DNA of 50,984 nucleotides from Candidatus Woesebacteria bacterium (GTDB lineage Bacteria > Patescibacteriota > Microgenomatia > UBA1400 > UBA12028), in contig JAGOVC010000003.1 in the NCBI GenBank assembly GCA_018060955.1, forward strand, positions 1-50,984. The letters run 5' to 3'. A program made the translations under genes and the position numbers. Of the stretch, positions 1-8,395 are shown piece by piece. Position 1 is the stretch's first letter; each line of letters starts with the position of its first letter. Under the pieces are notes generated by a model. The model saw nothing but the letters and a program-made list of their open reading frames with translations. It searched no databases and had not been told where the DNA came from.

Positions 1-1
1 T

Positions 2-760
2 ACATATTTTGACAGTGTGGGAATGTTAAAGGATGTTGGCCAGAATCATAGTCTGCAAATGTTGACCCTTCTAACTATGGATGCTCCCAGTGCGTTTACC
101 AATGAAGAAGTCACGAAACGACGGATCGAGATACTTAAAAATATTGTTCCGGATCCTTCTGCGGTTGTCTTTGGCCAGTATGACGGCTACCTAGGAGAAG
201 AGTTCGTCACCCCGCAGTCCAGCACGGAGACGTTCTTTGCATTACGAACAACCATTGATGTTCCCCGCTGGCAAGGTGTACCGATCTATATACGAGCCGG
301 AAAGCGGGTACAGCAATCGTGTACGGAAATCTCACTCGTCTTTAAGACGCCAACTAATCGATTATTTAAACACTTAGAATCCGGTATGGAGCCCAATGTG
401 TTGACCTTTCGAATCCAACCCAATGAAGGCATCGTGTTACGCTTTTTGTCCAAGAAACCTGGTCATGAGTTAGAAGTAGAGTCGCAGGCGATGCAATTTT
501 GTTATCGACTGCAAACCTCCGATCTTCCTGATGCCTATGAGCGCTTGATTGCGGACGTGGTGGAGGGTGATCAAACATTCTTTAATGATGCGATCGAAGT
601 GGAAGCGCAGTGGGAATTTACTGATGCGCTCATGCGGGAGAAGCGTGTTCCCTTACCCTACTCGCAACAAAGTTGGGGACCAGATGCGTCGATGGACTTG
701 CTAGCTGCCGATGGAAGATCCTGGCTGGAGCCTAGTTCGATCGTCTGTGCGATCGAATAG
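2..760 (+). CDS. zwf: Glucose-6-phosphate 1-dehydrogenase, C-terminal half (5' end outside window)
   Basis: The frame is open from base 2, so the gene enters the window already under way; only about the last 252 of the usual ~490 residues are present. This is the substrate and dimerisation domain of the NADP-dependent enzyme that opens the oxidative pentose phosphate pathway. Family landmarks seen are DVGQNH followed by LQMLTLL, GQYDGY, YIRAGKRV and DAYERLIADVVEGDQTFF near the end. The GTG at 17 is internal and not a real start. No gene follows in the same operon: a 132-nt gap with its own promoter separates it from the next gene. The family call is firm. Confidence 0.93.
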   Translation, partial: TYFDSVGMLKDVGQNHSLQMLTLLTMDAPSAFTNEEVTKRRIEILKNIVPDPSAVVFGQYDGYLGEEFVTPQSSTETFFALRTTIDVPRWQGVPIYIRAGKRVQQSCTEISLVFKTPTNRLFKHLESGMEPNVLTFRIQPNEGIVLRFLSKKPGHELEVESQAMQFCYRLQTSDLPDAYERLIADVVEGDQTFFNDAIEVEAQWEFTDALMREKRVPLPYSQQSWGPDASMDLLAADGRSWLEPSSIVCAIE

Positions 761-854
761 AAGCAGGTCATAAAAAAGTGCGCTGGATCACGGATTATCA
801 TACACAATTCGAGTCATAGTAGATAAGATTACATTCTTTTGTGGGATATTCCCA

Positions 855-884
855 TTGACTTTACCTTTGTAAGAAGAGTGTAAT
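855..884 (+). promoter_or_regulatory. Promoter of the SagB-type nitroreductase gene
   Basis: TTGACT (855-860), an 18-nt spacer and TGTAAT (879-884). Only 8 nt separate the -10 box from the ATG at 893, so the predicted transcript starts at or next to the start codon and has no room for a ribosome binding site. Confidence 0.6.
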
Positions 885-892
885 GGGTCTAT

Positions 893-1801
893 ATGGATCA
901 AACATCAGTCAACCCAACCGCTGCTTCAACTACTAAAACAACTCCGACGTCGGATTGTTGTGGAAAAGGAAATTGTGGTGAATGTTTAAAAGGCGGAATG
1001 CCATTTAGAAAAGAATTGTTGTCGTTTGCCCTGCTTCTGATGATTGGGGTATCGACCGTGCTTACAGTTCTCTATGTTCAAGCAAAACGTGACAATTTTG
1101 CAGCTGGACCCGCTGTGGACTCCTCACAACAGGCTGCAGTTCCTAGCCCAACACTTTACCCCACTTCTGCACCACGTTCGTATACCAATGCTATCGCATT
1201 ACCTAAACCAAGTCTGAAGGGAGCATTGTCGGTAGAGGCAGCCCTTCAAGAACGTCGAACCAAGAGAACCTACACCAGCGAACCCGTCAAGCTTGCAGAC
1301 CTCTCACAGATGCTGTGGGCTGGTCAAGGGATTACGGTCCCAGGAACAGAGAAACGGACAGCTCCGTCTGCACGTGAATCCTATCCAATGACCCTCTTTG
1401 TGGCGGTAAAGCGTGTTGAAGGGTTGCAGCCAGGACTCTATGAATACTTGCCTAAGACACATTCTTTAGGCTTGATGAAGGCTGGTGACATTGATCCTGC
1501 TCTCAAGGAAGCTGGGGTCCAGGAAGGTGCACAGTCAGCTCCAGTTGCAGTTCTCATTAGTGCGGCAATTGGAAACTATCAAGTGAAAACAAAATCAACA
1601 ACCACTTCAGCGACCTATCTTGAAGCTGGTCATATCGGACAAAACATGTATCTTCAAGCAGAATCGATCGATCTAGGCATCGTCGTTATGGCTGGCTTTG
1701 ACAGTCAAAAAGTTGGTAAAGCCTTAGAGCTTGGTGCCGGTGAAACCGTTGAGTACGTTGTCCCTATGGGCTATCCAGCTCCAGAACCTGTAGAAGAATA
1801 A
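893..1801 (+). CDS. Membrane-anchored SagB-type nitroreductase-family oxidoreductase
   Basis: 302 aa. A Cys-rich N-terminus (C22, C23, C28 and C31 in CCGKGNCGEC) is followed by one membrane helix (about 42-65), a Pro/Ala/Ser linker, and an FMN-dependent nitroreductase domain from about residue 105. SagB-type landmarks are ERRTKRTY (flavin phosphate region), PSARESYPM, the helix YLEAGHIGQNMYLQAE and the ending VVPMGYP. Family members use FMN, either to dehydrogenate thiazolines/oxazolines or as general NAD(P)H oxidoreductases; the substrate here is unknown. No YcaO cyclodehydratase is nearby, so azole peptide synthesis is not supported. The next gene, a cytochrome-b5-like membrane protein 16 nt downstream, points to membrane redox work. 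The N-terminal cysteines may bind metal, which is inference. Confidence 0.82.
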   Translation: MDQTSVNPTAASTTKTTPTSDCCGKGNCGECLKGGMPFRKELLSFALLLMIGVSTVLTVLYVQAKRDNFAAGPAVDSSQQAAVPSPTLYPTSAPRSYTNAIALPKPSLKGALSVEAALQERRTKRTYTSEPVKLADLSQMLWAGQGITVPGTEKRTAPSARESYPMTLFVAVKRVEGLQPGLYEYLPKTHSLGLMKAGDIDPALKEAGVQEGAQSAPVAVLISAAIGNYQVKTKSTTTSATYLEAGHIGQNMYLQAESIDLGIVVMAGFDSQKVGKALELGAGETVEYVVPMGYPAPEPVEE

Positions 1802-1817
1802 CTGGTACACTGTAACT

Positions 1818-2489
1818 ATGATGAAACGCACATTACTTGTAACCTTGTTTCTTAGTGTTCTCGTATTCTTGGGAGCAGGTAGGATATTTGCCCAGTCGCA
1901 GACCATTACATCCGATGAGTTATCAACGTTTGATGGCAAGGATGGTCGCAAAGCCTATTATGCCTATGAAGGCGTGATCTACGATGCGACCAATAGTCCA
2001 CAGTGGAAACTCGGTCAACACTTTGGCTTAAGTGCTGGAAGAGACCTCACCGGAAAACTTGAAGGTGCTCCGCATGGAGATGGACTGGTCAAAAGTATGC
2101 CAGTCGTTGGAACACTGGCAACCACCAACACTGCAGCCCCGACTCAAGCATCTCCAGTAGCGACAAGCATTCCAATTCCAGCTGCAAGAGCGACTACTTC
2201 ACCGTGGTGGCAAACGCGTATCAGAATCCTTGGAATCAGTATTCTGGGATGGACTGGAATAATTCTGGCTGTAGTCTTTATCCTCAATTTCGCGACTTGC
2301 TTTGCACTTCCCTGGAGTAAATTACCCTTGCCCTGGACAGGTTCGCGACCAGGAGCAGATGCTCTGGATGCAGCAAACGTACATCTAAAGTGGGCGCAAA
2401 TTCACAAGTATTTCGCTTGGGCAACTGTGGTTGTGGGTATAGTGCATGGAGTGATCGGACTGCTTCAGGTGTTTGGAATTTATTTATAA
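1818..2489 (+). CDS. Cytochrome-b5-like heme-binding-domain membrane protein
   Basis: 223 aa. A signal peptide or first helix (about 4-25) leads to an extracytoplasmic domain matching the predicted heme/steroid-binding (cytochrome b5-like) family: LSTFDGKDGRKAYYAYEGVIYD, then WKLGQHFGLSAGRDLTG and APHG. A Thr/Ala/Pro linker leads to two more helices (about 136-160 and 198-222). The last begins HKYFAW and contains VHG, so two histidines lie on one helix and could ligate a second heme; that part is inference. It sits 16 nt after the SagB-type nitroreductase gene and is probably co-transcribed, suggesting an electron-transfer pair. Several classic b5 residues differ (no HPGG), so heme binding is not certain. 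Confidence 0.68.
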   Translation: MMKRTLLVTLFLSVLVFLGAGRIFAQSQTITSDELSTFDGKDGRKAYYAYEGVIYDATNSPQWKLGQHFGLSAGRDLTGKLEGAPHGDGLVKSMPVVGTLATTNTAAPTQASPVATSIPIPAARATTSPWWQTRIRILGISILGWTGIILAVVFILNFATCFALPWSKLPLPWTGSRPGADALDAANVHLKWAQIHKYFAWATVVVGIVHGVIGLLQVFGIYL

Positions 2490-2531
2490 CTCTTACCTGA
2501 ATCGGTATGTAGTGTGCTAGTCTTAAGATAG

Positions 2532-2563
2532 ACAGTAAAGTGGGAGTTACAGTCACTTTCTGT
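2532..2563 (+). terminator. Hairpin between the redox pair and the MFS gene, terminator-like
   Basis: ACAG plus AAAGTG pair with CACTTT plus CTGT (10 bp with one bulged T), followed by TTCCTTC. It could end the nitroreductase/b5 transcript. The following bases are only moderately T-rich. A TAAGAT box at 2524-2529 may be the promoter of the next gene. Confidence 0.35.
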
Positions 2564-2570
2564 TTCCTTC

Positions 2571-3812
2571 ATGGCAACTAATCTTTACTCATACTTCGAA
2601 ACCGAATATCAAACCTTTCTTTCTATTTCAAAGTCAGCTCGTGCGTTACTGCTCTCTGTATTCATTTCTAATCTTGCATCTCCATTATTAAATCTTTTCT
2701 CCAGTTCCTTTTTACTACGAACTGGTAATGATTTTAAGTTGGTAGCCCTGTTTAATATCGCAATTTACATCGCCTTAGCAGTTAGTTACCGTCTCAATAA
2801 CAGACTTTCTCGCTTTACTTCCGTGAGCCGCCTCTATCAAATTGGAGTATTGGGACAGGCAATTGTTGTGGTTGCGTTCTTTTTCTCTGCACCGTCCACG
2901 GTCGTTGATGTCCTGCTTTTTGGTTTCCTACATGGGATTCCAGCTGGATTATTCTGGGCAAATCGTAAGTTAATTGCCATGGATACCACGGCTGATTCGC
3001 AACGTTTCTACTTTACCGGACTAGAACAGATCCTCGGTGTTGTTGGTGGAATTATTACCCCATTATTGGTGGGATGGTATGTCGGGGATTTGCATACAGG
3101 CAACTCCAGCATCGCTTCTCGGTACCAGACTCTTTCGCTGGTGGCATTTTTGCTGCTTGCACTCTCTGCATGGTACGCCACCAAGATTCGTCAAAAAATT
3201 CCACTGGAGTCGTATTATCATCCGCCTTTCACTAGTTATCGTTGGCAGCAGGTTCGCACAATTCAGTTTTTGGAAGGATTTCGCAATGGTGTAACCGGAT
3301 TCTTAATTCCTCTATTTGTGTTTGCCTACATTGGTACAGAAAAAGAACTTGGTAGTATTTCTTCCCTTGCGGCGTTATTTTCCTGTGCAATCCTCTATGT
3401 GTTGATTCGGAAACTGCAATCAAAGTCACGAATGAAAGTCTTAGCACTTACTTACGTTGCATTTATTTTACTTACAACCTATCATTTTTTTGCGGGAACC
3501 GTCGCCAGTGCCCTGGCACTTGTTCTTCTCATCGACCCGATTTTTAATTTGAATTGGTCAGCGTTCAACCCCCTATTGTTACATCAAATAGAAATTGAAG
3601 ATCAAGGAGTGAAACGACATAACTATGCCTATATCACTGATTTGCAAACATTCTTGAATATCGGTCGTGTCGTTTCTACCATTCTGTTTCTTCTGTGCCT
3701 CTATTGGCTTTCGCAGTCACTGGTGCTACGCGTGTTCCCTTTCCTGCTCGCACTTTCACAGCTAGCTATTATCTACTTTTTCAAGCAGATCAAGGGTTCT
3801 CATGCAAGATAA
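2571..3812 (+). CDS. Major facilitator superfamily transporter (YqgE-type)
   Basis: 413 aa with about 12 predicted membrane helices and no signal peptide. The segment FWANRKLIAMDTTADSQRFYFTGLE after the fourth or fifth helix recalls the putative YQGE-family MFS carriers of Firmicutes, and the halves are linked by a basic loop around residue 210. The substrate cannot be told from sequence. It stands alone on its strand with gaps of about 80 nt on both sides. The ATG at 2571 is directly preceded by TTTCCTTC with no Shine-Dalgarno sequence. Confidence 0.75.
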   Translation: MATNLYSYFETEYQTFLSISKSARALLLSVFISNLASPLLNLFSSSFLLRTGNDFKLVALFNIAIYIALAVSYRLNNRLSRFTSVSRLYQIGVLGQAIVVVAFFFSAPSTVVDVLLFGFLHGIPAGLFWANRKLIAMDTTADSQRFYFTGLEQILGVVGGIITPLLVGWYVGDLHTGNSSIASRYQTLSLVAFLLLALSAWYATKIRQKIPLESYYHPPFTSYRWQQVRTIQFLEGFRNGVTGFLIPLFVFAYIGTEKELGSISSLAALFSCAILYVLIRKLQSKSRMKVLALTYVAFILLTTYHFFAGTVASALALVLLIDPIFNLNWSAFNPLLLHQIEIEDQGVKRHNYAYITDLQTFLNIGRVVSTILFLLCLYWLSQSLVLRVFPFLLALSQLAIIYFFKQIKGSHAR

Positions 3813-3877
3813 CGGTAAACAAGATCTTCTTACAGTAATCGTATTCCCTTTTCATGGATTTTGACTGCAATGAAAGA

Positions 3878-3889
3878 TATAGTATAGGT
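3878..3889 (+). promoter_or_regulatory. -10 box giving a leaderless DUF4112 mRNA
   Basis: TATAGT at 3878-3883 is followed by 6 nt and then the ATG at 3890, so the expected start site is the A of ATG. A TTGACT at 3861 is badly spaced for this box but would be 16 nt from TATAGG at 3883. Confidence 0.45.
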
Positions 3890-4261
3890 ATGAAAACTGC
3901 AGCTACTACCCACCTTCGCTTCGCGCGATCGTTAACCCACTTATTAGATAGCCGATTCTCTCTTTTTGGATTTCGCTTTGGGCTTGACCCGATCTTAGAC
4001 ATTATTCCCGGAATCGGTACTCTCGTTCCAACACTTTTGTCTGGATACTTAATCTGGATAGGAATTCAGCTGGAAATGCCAAGCAAGTTACTTACCCAAA
4101 TGATCATTAATGTGATTGTTGACGGAATATTAGGGAGCATTCCCGTGGTTGGGCTCGTAGCCGATGCGTTTTTCAAAGCAAACGAAAAGAACCTAAAGAT
4201 CTTAGAAACCTACCTTGATGGAAGCAACGATCCGAGATCAACCGAACGGATTGTTACCTAA
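3890..4261 (+). CDS. DUF4112 family small membrane protein
   Basis: 123 aa from the ATG at 3890; an upstream in-frame ATG at 3854 lies before the promoter box and is rejected. The family pattern is clear: FGLDPILDIIPGIGTLVPTL, then MIINVIVDGILGSIPVVGLVADAFFKANEKNLKILE. There are two hydrophobic segments (about 32-60 and 73-95) with conserved Asp, Gly and Pro. Function is unknown for the whole family. It is flanked by unrelated genes and is probably transcribed alone. Confidence 0.85.
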   Translation: MKTAATTHLRFARSLTHLLDSRFSLFGFRFGLDPILDIIPGIGTLVPTLLSGYLIWIGIQLEMPSKLLTQMIINVIVDGILGSIPVVGLVADAFFKANEKNLKILETYLDGSNDPRSTERIVT

Positions 4262-4313
4262 ACTTCGATCCAGATACCTTGAATGAAACTGCTATAGCAT
4301 TTAAGATGCACTC

Positions 4314-4853
4314 ATGGGGACAGATTTCACAAAAGCAGCTTCAAACATTCGAGTCTTAAATTCTAATGACGCGTCGGAGTATCAAACCCTTCGCTTACTG
4401 GCGCTGTCCACAGACCCAGACGCCTATTTTTCAACCTTTGATGAAGCTAGTGCTCTACCGTTATTTGCGTTTGAACAAGAAGTTCGGTCTCAACCGGAAC
4501 CATTCGGATACTATGGTTGGTTTGAGGATGGCTTAAAAGCCTATGTTTCACTCCAAATGCCGTACTCACAAAAGGAACGAAACACAGCAGACATCTTTAA
4601 CCTGTATGTCCACCCATCAAATCGCCGGCGCGGAATCGCCAAAATGATGGTTACCTATCTAATAGAGCGCTCAATGAAGATCCCTGATCTTGAAAAACTG
4701 TATCTGTCTGTCATGGATGGGAATACCAATGCAATCAAACTCTATGAAGAATTAGGCTTTACACGCTATGGGAATAAAGAACATGTGCTCAATGCAGGGA
4801 CACGGCACGTTAACGAAGTGTACATGCTGCTCAAACTAGAGCATGCAATCTAG
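4314..4853 (+). CDS. GNAT-family N-acetyltransferase
   Basis: 179 aa, one GNAT domain. The acetyl-CoA pyrophosphate loop is RRRGIAKMM, preceded by the strand IFNLYVHP, and the family ending is NTNAIKLYEELGFTRYG. The acceptor substrate cannot be predicted. It precedes hisS by about 70 nt on the same strand but shows no functional link. No good Shine-Dalgarno sequence precedes the ATG; TATAGC about 20 nt upstream could be its -10 box. Confidence 0.87.
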   Translation: MGTDFTKAASNIRVLNSNDASEYQTLRLLALSTDPDAYFSTFDEASALPLFAFEQEVRSQPEPFGYYGWFEDGLKAYVSLQMPYSQKERNTADIFNLYVHPSNRRRGIAKMMVTYLIERSMKIPDLEKLYLSVMDGNTNAIKLYEELGFTRYGNKEHVLNAGTRHVNEVYMLLKLEHAI

Positions 4854-4924
4854 AAACGATTCTCTGCCGCTTAGGCAAGAGACCTGGCGATCAATGATAA
4901 GATAGCAGTATAGGAATGGAGTGT

Positions 4925-6169
4925 ATGACCCAACCACAAGTATTAAAAGGTTTTCGAGACTTTTTACCAGCTGACAAAGCAGCCCGTGATTTTGTGATGG
5001 AAAAACTCACCCATACCTTTCAATCATTTGGATTCTTACCCATCGAGACACCCACATTGGAATATCGAGAAACCATTATGGGAAAGTACGGCGACGAGGC
5101 AGACAAACTGGTCTACCAGTTTATTGATAACGGGGATAGAGAAGTAGCGCTTCGCTATGATCAAACTGTTCCGACTGCACGTTTTATCGCCAACCACTTT
5201 GGAGAAATCACCTTTCCTTTCCGTCGCTATCAAATGCAGAATGTGTTTCGAGCTGATAAGCCACAACGTGGTCGCTATCGTGAGTTTACCCAATGTGATA
5301 TCGATCTGTTTGGCTCTACGGATCCCATTGCGGACGCGGAAGTCCTTTCTTGTGTCTACGCAGCGTATTCCGCTATTGGTTTTACCTCGATTCAAATTCA
5401 AGTCAACGATCGACAGACATTGGTTTCTGCACTGGAAGGCTGTACAAAACCAGGTGTTGGAGTATTCTCGCTCATTCAGTCCATCGACAAATTGGACAAG
5501 CTTCCACCGGATGAGGTCATTGCGGAGTTGGTGCGAAAAGGACTCTCCAATGTCGAAGCTGCTAGAGTTTTAGACACACTTTCGCAGCTCCAACCGTCGG
5601 CAAATTTGGAGCAGATACTCTCTCTGGCACAACGGTTAGGTGTTCCAACGTCACAACTAACGTTTAATGCTGCCTTAGCCCGAGGACTGGACTACTACAC
5701 CGGGATGATTTTTGAAGTACGGATTCCGGAATATACCGTTGGGTCCGTTTGTGGTGGTGGTCGGTATGACAACTTGATTGAACAGCTATCTGGTATTAAG
5801 ATGCCGGCAGTGGGTATGGCAGTGGGATTTGACCGAACAGTGGAAGCAGCAAAGCAGCTTGGGTTACTGCAAGATGCGACAACCAATCAAACTGTTCTTG
5901 TGACGGTGTTTGATGAGCATTTGGTTGGAGAATCCGCCACAATTACCACAAAACTTCGAGAAGCTGGAATACCAGCCGAGTTATACTCCAAAGTTGAGAA
6001 GCTCGGAAAACAATTTAAGTACGCGGATAAGCGCAATATTCGGTATGTCGTTGTCTTGGGTTCCGATGAACAGGCGCGACAAGAATGTGTTCTTAAAGAC
6101 CTCAAAACCGGGGAACAAGAGTCAATTGCGATTAGTGAATTAGTTTCCTCGCTCCAAAGTAAAATGTAA
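4925..6169 (+). CDS. hisS: Histidine--tRNA ligase
   Basis: 414 aa from the ATG at 4925, which has GGAG just upstream; an ATG at 4916 in frame is possible but crowds that site. Class II synthetase charging tRNA-His. Signatures are the N-terminal GFRDFLP, ALRYDQTVPTARF, the motif 2 region RYQMQNVFRADKPQRGRYREF, the histidine loop ARGLDYYTG and motif 3 GMAVGFDR. The anticodon-binding domain (about 320-412) ends the protein. Length is normal for bacterial HisRS (about 420). It stands alone, with no T-box-like leader in the ~70 nt upstream, unlike argS in this window. Confidence 0.96.
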   Translation: MTQPQVLKGFRDFLPADKAARDFVMEKLTHTFQSFGFLPIETPTLEYRETIMGKYGDEADKLVYQFIDNGDREVALRYDQTVPTARFIANHFGEITFPFRRYQMQNVFRADKPQRGRYREFTQCDIDLFGSTDPIADAEVLSCVYAAYSAIGFTSIQIQVNDRQTLVSALEGCTKPGVGVFSLIQSIDKLDKLPPDEVIAELVRKGLSNVEAARVLDTLSQLQPSANLEQILSLAQRLGVPTSQLTFNAALARGLDYYTGMIFEVRIPEYTVGSVCGGGRYDNLIEQLSGIKMPAVGMAVGFDRTVEAAKQLGLLQDATTNQTVLVTVFDEHLVGESATITTKLREAGIPAELYSKVEKLGKQFKYADKRNIRYVVVLGSDEQARQECVLKDLKTGEQESIAISELVSSLQSKM

Positions 6170-6214
6170 TTTGAAAATCATTCTAGTTACTAGTTGTGTT
6201 TGAGGACTGAGTGC

Positions 6215-6220
6215 TAGAAT
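6215..6220 (+). promoter_or_regulatory. -10 box at the head of the seven-copy paralog array
   Basis: TAGAAT, with TTGTGT 15 nt upstream as a weak -35. The first array gene starts 38 nt downstream with AAAGGA as ribosome binding site. The same TAGAAT box recurs before copies 4, 5 and 6 (7464, 7979 and 8494). Confidence 0.45.
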
Positions 6221-6258
6221 AGTTGAATTCTAAAAAGCGACTTAAAGGACACTCTAGT

Positions 6259-6624
6259 ATGACAACAGAGTTTTTAAAACAAACATTAGGTTCTGATATC
6301 CCTCCTAAACTAGTGAAGAGACTAGAAAAGGTTCGAGCAGCTTGGCCGGAAGTTCGGGATATTCCGGACACTGAATTAATTAAAGCTCTAGTTGCTGCCT
6401 CTGCTATTGTAACTCCTGCGATGACTGAAAGCAGAGCAAAAGCGAATGGACAGTCTATTGTTAATCAGATTCACAGAAGTGGTTATACAAGAGCTGGTTA
6501 TGATGTGACATCCTTCTTTTTAGCTGCTGCTACCGATGAAGAGCTAAATAAGATAACTCTAATCGCAGGCTTAAGGATCGACGTAATCAATAGAGCATTA
6601 ACTACAATGCGTGTGCGCAAATAG
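6259..6624 (+). CDS. Array paralog 1, unknown ~120-aa family
   Basis: 121 aa, start ATG 6259 preceded by AAAGGA; the in-frame TTG at 6223 is rejected. I do not recognise the family. It shares with the next copies an opening MTT-x-[FY]-[LI], a central WPEVRDIPDTEL, a segment around GYDVTSFFLAAATDEEL, and a C-terminus ending INRALTTMR. It is mostly helical by composition, with no signal peptide or membrane segment, so probably cytoplasmic. This is the copy closest to the family consensus in the middle and C-terminal thirds. First of six consecutive same-strand copies. Confidence 0.8.
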   Translation: MTTEFLKQTLGSDIPPKLVKRLEKVRAAWPEVRDIPDTELIKALVAASAIVTPAMTESRAKANGQSIVNQIHRSGYTRAGYDVTSFFLAAATDEELNKITLIAGLRIDVINRALTTMRVRK

Positions 6625-6646
6625 GTTTATCTCAAATTTATTTACT

Positions 6647-7009
6647 ATGACGACTAAATTCCTTGAGTCTATCTTTGAAGGGTCAATTCCAATCACTATT
6701 CAGGAACGTTCAACTGGGGTGATACAGTTTTGGCCTGAAATACGGATGATCACTGACATTGAGCTGCTCATCGCATTAGTAATGACAGCACAGCAATTAA
6801 ATCCTGAAGAAAGTCTAGGTGAAAGTCAGGCAAGATCGATAGAGATTGTACGCAAGACTTCAACTTCATTTATGGAAGATGGTTTGGATCGAGTGGCGTT
6901 GAGACTAGCTTTGCATACTGATCGTGAACTTGGTAAAAGACTAAACCCACTTGCCAATAAGGTTGCTCTTATAGATCAAACATTAGTTCTGTTGCGGACA
7001 CGGAACTAA
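6647..7009 (+). CDS. Array paralog 2, unknown ~120-aa family
   Basis: 120 aa. The start at 6647 is chosen because MTTKFLE aligns with the opening of the other copies; an in-frame start at 6611 would overlap copy 1. The gap from copy 1 is 22 nt with no ribosome binding site, so it is either translationally coupled or read from a leaderless transcript. Retained features are WPEIRMITDIELLIALV and the ending LIDQTLVLLR; the AATDEEL segment has drifted to LHTDREL. Function unknown. Divergence from copy 1 is large, so duplication is old or selection diversifying. Confidence 0.75.
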   Translation: MTTKFLESIFEGSIPITIQERSTGVIQFWPEIRMITDIELLIALVMTAQQLNPEESLGESQARSIEIVRKTSTSFMEDGLDRVALRLALHTDRELGKRLNPLANKVALIDQTLVLLRTRN

Positions 7010-7089
7010 GAACCAATACGAAATCATCATACATTCTCCTAGCCAATTACTGATTTGATTTATAAATTATTGGGTTAAGAAAGGACGCT

Positions 7090-7437
7090 ATGACCAGTCG
7101 AATTTTAAAAGAGAACGGGTTACGATCAGATGAAAATCTTGTCGTCCGAATGAGGAGTATTCTGCTTCAAGACTCAACTTGGAGAGCTGTTACAGACTTA
7201 CAATTTATACTTGCATTAAATGCTCAACTGGGCTTACGTGAAGATTATTTTACTGTGAGCGAGCGGATCATCAATGCTCCAATCTCAACAGATATACTGA
7301 GATTTCTTTTTCATCCAATTCTTAAAACCTATCTTGCATCCACTGATGATGAAATCCTGCAGATGCCAGGAATTGAGGAGTCCGATCTATTACTGATTGA
7401 TTCTGCAGTTCGTATGCTTCAGTCTCAACGAGACTAG
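7090..7437 (+). CDS. Array paralog 3, unknown family (divergent copy)
   Basis: 115 aa, starting at the ATG preceded by AAAGGA with good spacing. The opening MTSRILKEN and the end STDDEILQMPGIEESDLLLIDSAVRML match the family pattern; the central WP-x-x-R motif is reduced to TWRAVTDLQF and several residues are missing in the middle. The segment EILQMPGIEESDL resembles a helix-hairpin-helix signature (L-x-x-x-PGI), hinting at nucleic-acid binding, which is inference only. TATAAATTAT about 30 nt upstream may be its own -10 region. Confidence 0.72.
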   Translation: MTSRILKENGLRSDENLVVRMRSILLQDSTWRAVTDLQFILALNAQLGLREDYFTVSERIINAPISTDILRFLFHPILKTYLASTDDEILQMPGIEESDLLLIDSAVRMLQSQRD

Positions 7438-7507
7438 AGATCTGGAACTATGGAAGACTAGTGGTAGAATGAATACCTACAACTTACCTTAGTATTCAAA
7501 GATCTGT

Positions 7508-7867
7508 ATGACAACAAGATATTTAGAGCAGCACCTTCCTGAGTTGTTACATTCCAGCTTAGATATTCGTGCTTCAAAAGTTGAAGAGGAATGGCCACCA
7601 ATTCGACATGTTACAGATGAAATACTTCGGATTGAGTTGATTGGGGCATTTCAACTTCTCGCGGAGACGCTAGATCTTAAAAAGTCTAGAGAACGCGCAA
7701 ATACAATTTTGCATCAGCTTTATAGATCAGGAAATGTAATACCTGGATTTAATATAGCCGCTCAGTTTTTGGCTTCTGCAACCAATAGAGAGTTAGCTAC
7801 AATTGCACATATTCCTCATGATGAAATCGATGCAATTGATTTAGCATTAAGAAATAATCGAGAGTAG
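7508..7867 (+). CDS. Array paralog 4, unknown ~120-aa family
   Basis: 119 aa. Opening MTTRYLEQHLPELL, middle EEWPPIRHVTDEILRIELI, then SGNVIPGFNIAAQFLASATNREL and IDAIDLALRNNRE. It keeps all conserved blocks of the array. TAGAAT at 7464-7469 lies 38 nt before the start; no clear ribosome binding site is visible. No signal peptide or membrane segment. Function unknown. Confidence 0.76.
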   Translation: MTTRYLEQHLPELLHSSLDIRASKVEEEWPPIRHVTDEILRIELIGAFQLLAETLDLKKSRERANTILHQLYRSGNVIPGFNIAAQFLASATNRELATIAHIPHDEIDAIDLALRNNRE

Positions 7868-7955
7868 TCTGTAGGGGTAAGCCACTCCGTCTGTAAGTAG
7901 TGATGCTGTATTCTATCTCCTCAGCCGAAGCTTGATCACTATGGGTATGGCAATT

Positions 7956-7993
7956 TGAGTATTCAAATAAAGGTGTGTTAGAATTACCGCCAG
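7956..7993 (+). repeat. Promoter-containing direct repeat, copy A (before paralog 5)
   Basis: 38 nt that match 8471-8508 at 34 positions. It spans TTGAGT (7955-7960), an 18-nt spacer and TAGAAT (7979-7984), so the repeat is a complete promoter duplicated with its gene. Confidence 0.8.
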
Positions 7994-8022
7994 ATAAGTA
8001 TGGTTTTAGTGAAGGAGAGAAT

Positions 8023-8382
8023 ATGACCACTGAATTTATCCGAGACAACTTCCCTGATTACGCGAGATGGTCTCTTTCGTTTCGAGCTAGAAAAGTTGTT
8101 GACGTATGGCCCGATGTCCGATTGGTTAGTGACGAAGATTTCTTTGCAGCTCTAAAACAAATATCGGCCCAATTATACCCAGTTGCAGACCCGAATCAAT
8201 GGGATACGAATGCACGATTGATTCTGCTCCAACAAATACTGACTGGTAATGCGATCTCTGGCTTTGATATGACAGCCAAATTTTCAGCAGCATCAACAGA
8301 TGAAGAGTTACTAGCGATTCCTCAGATTGGCCCTGAACGTATCAAGGCTATTAATCTGGCATTAAAAATTCTTAGAAAGTAA
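8023..8382 (+). CDS. Array paralog 5, unknown ~120-aa family
   Basis: 119 aa, ATG at 8023 with a strong GAAGGAGAG ribosome binding site; an in-frame start at 7975 would overlap the promoter and is rejected. Conserved blocks: MTTEFIRDNFPDY, VWPDVRLVSDEDF, GFDMTAKFSAASTDEEL and IKAINLALKILRK. Its C-terminal LLAIPQIGPERIKAINLAL is the most helix-hairpin-helix-like of the array (L-x-x-I-P-x-I-G-x-x-x-I-x-x-I), which would suggest DNA or RNA binding; this needs structure-based confirmation. Its own promoter sits in the duplicated 38-nt element. Confidence 0.8.
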   Translation: MTTEFIRDNFPDYARWSLSFRARKVVDVWPDVRLVSDEDFFAALKQISAQLYPVADPNQWDTNARLILLQQILTGNAISGFDMTAKFSAASTDEELLAIPQIGPERIKAINLALKILRK

Positions 8383-8395
8383 GCCTAAGCTCAAG

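Noticed and set aside
893-1801. Thiazole/oxazole-modified peptide biosynthesis cluster
   Set aside because: The SagB-type domain alone is not enough; no YcaO, E1-like or precursor peptide gene is nearby.
4864-4888. Hairpin before hisS as a terminator or riboswitch
   Set aside because: CTCTGCC/GGCAAGAG has a bulge, no T-run and no alternative pairing partner.
5157-5573. Long frame inside hisS on the same strand
   Set aside because: It is a frame shadow of a clear, conserved hisS and has no motif of its own.
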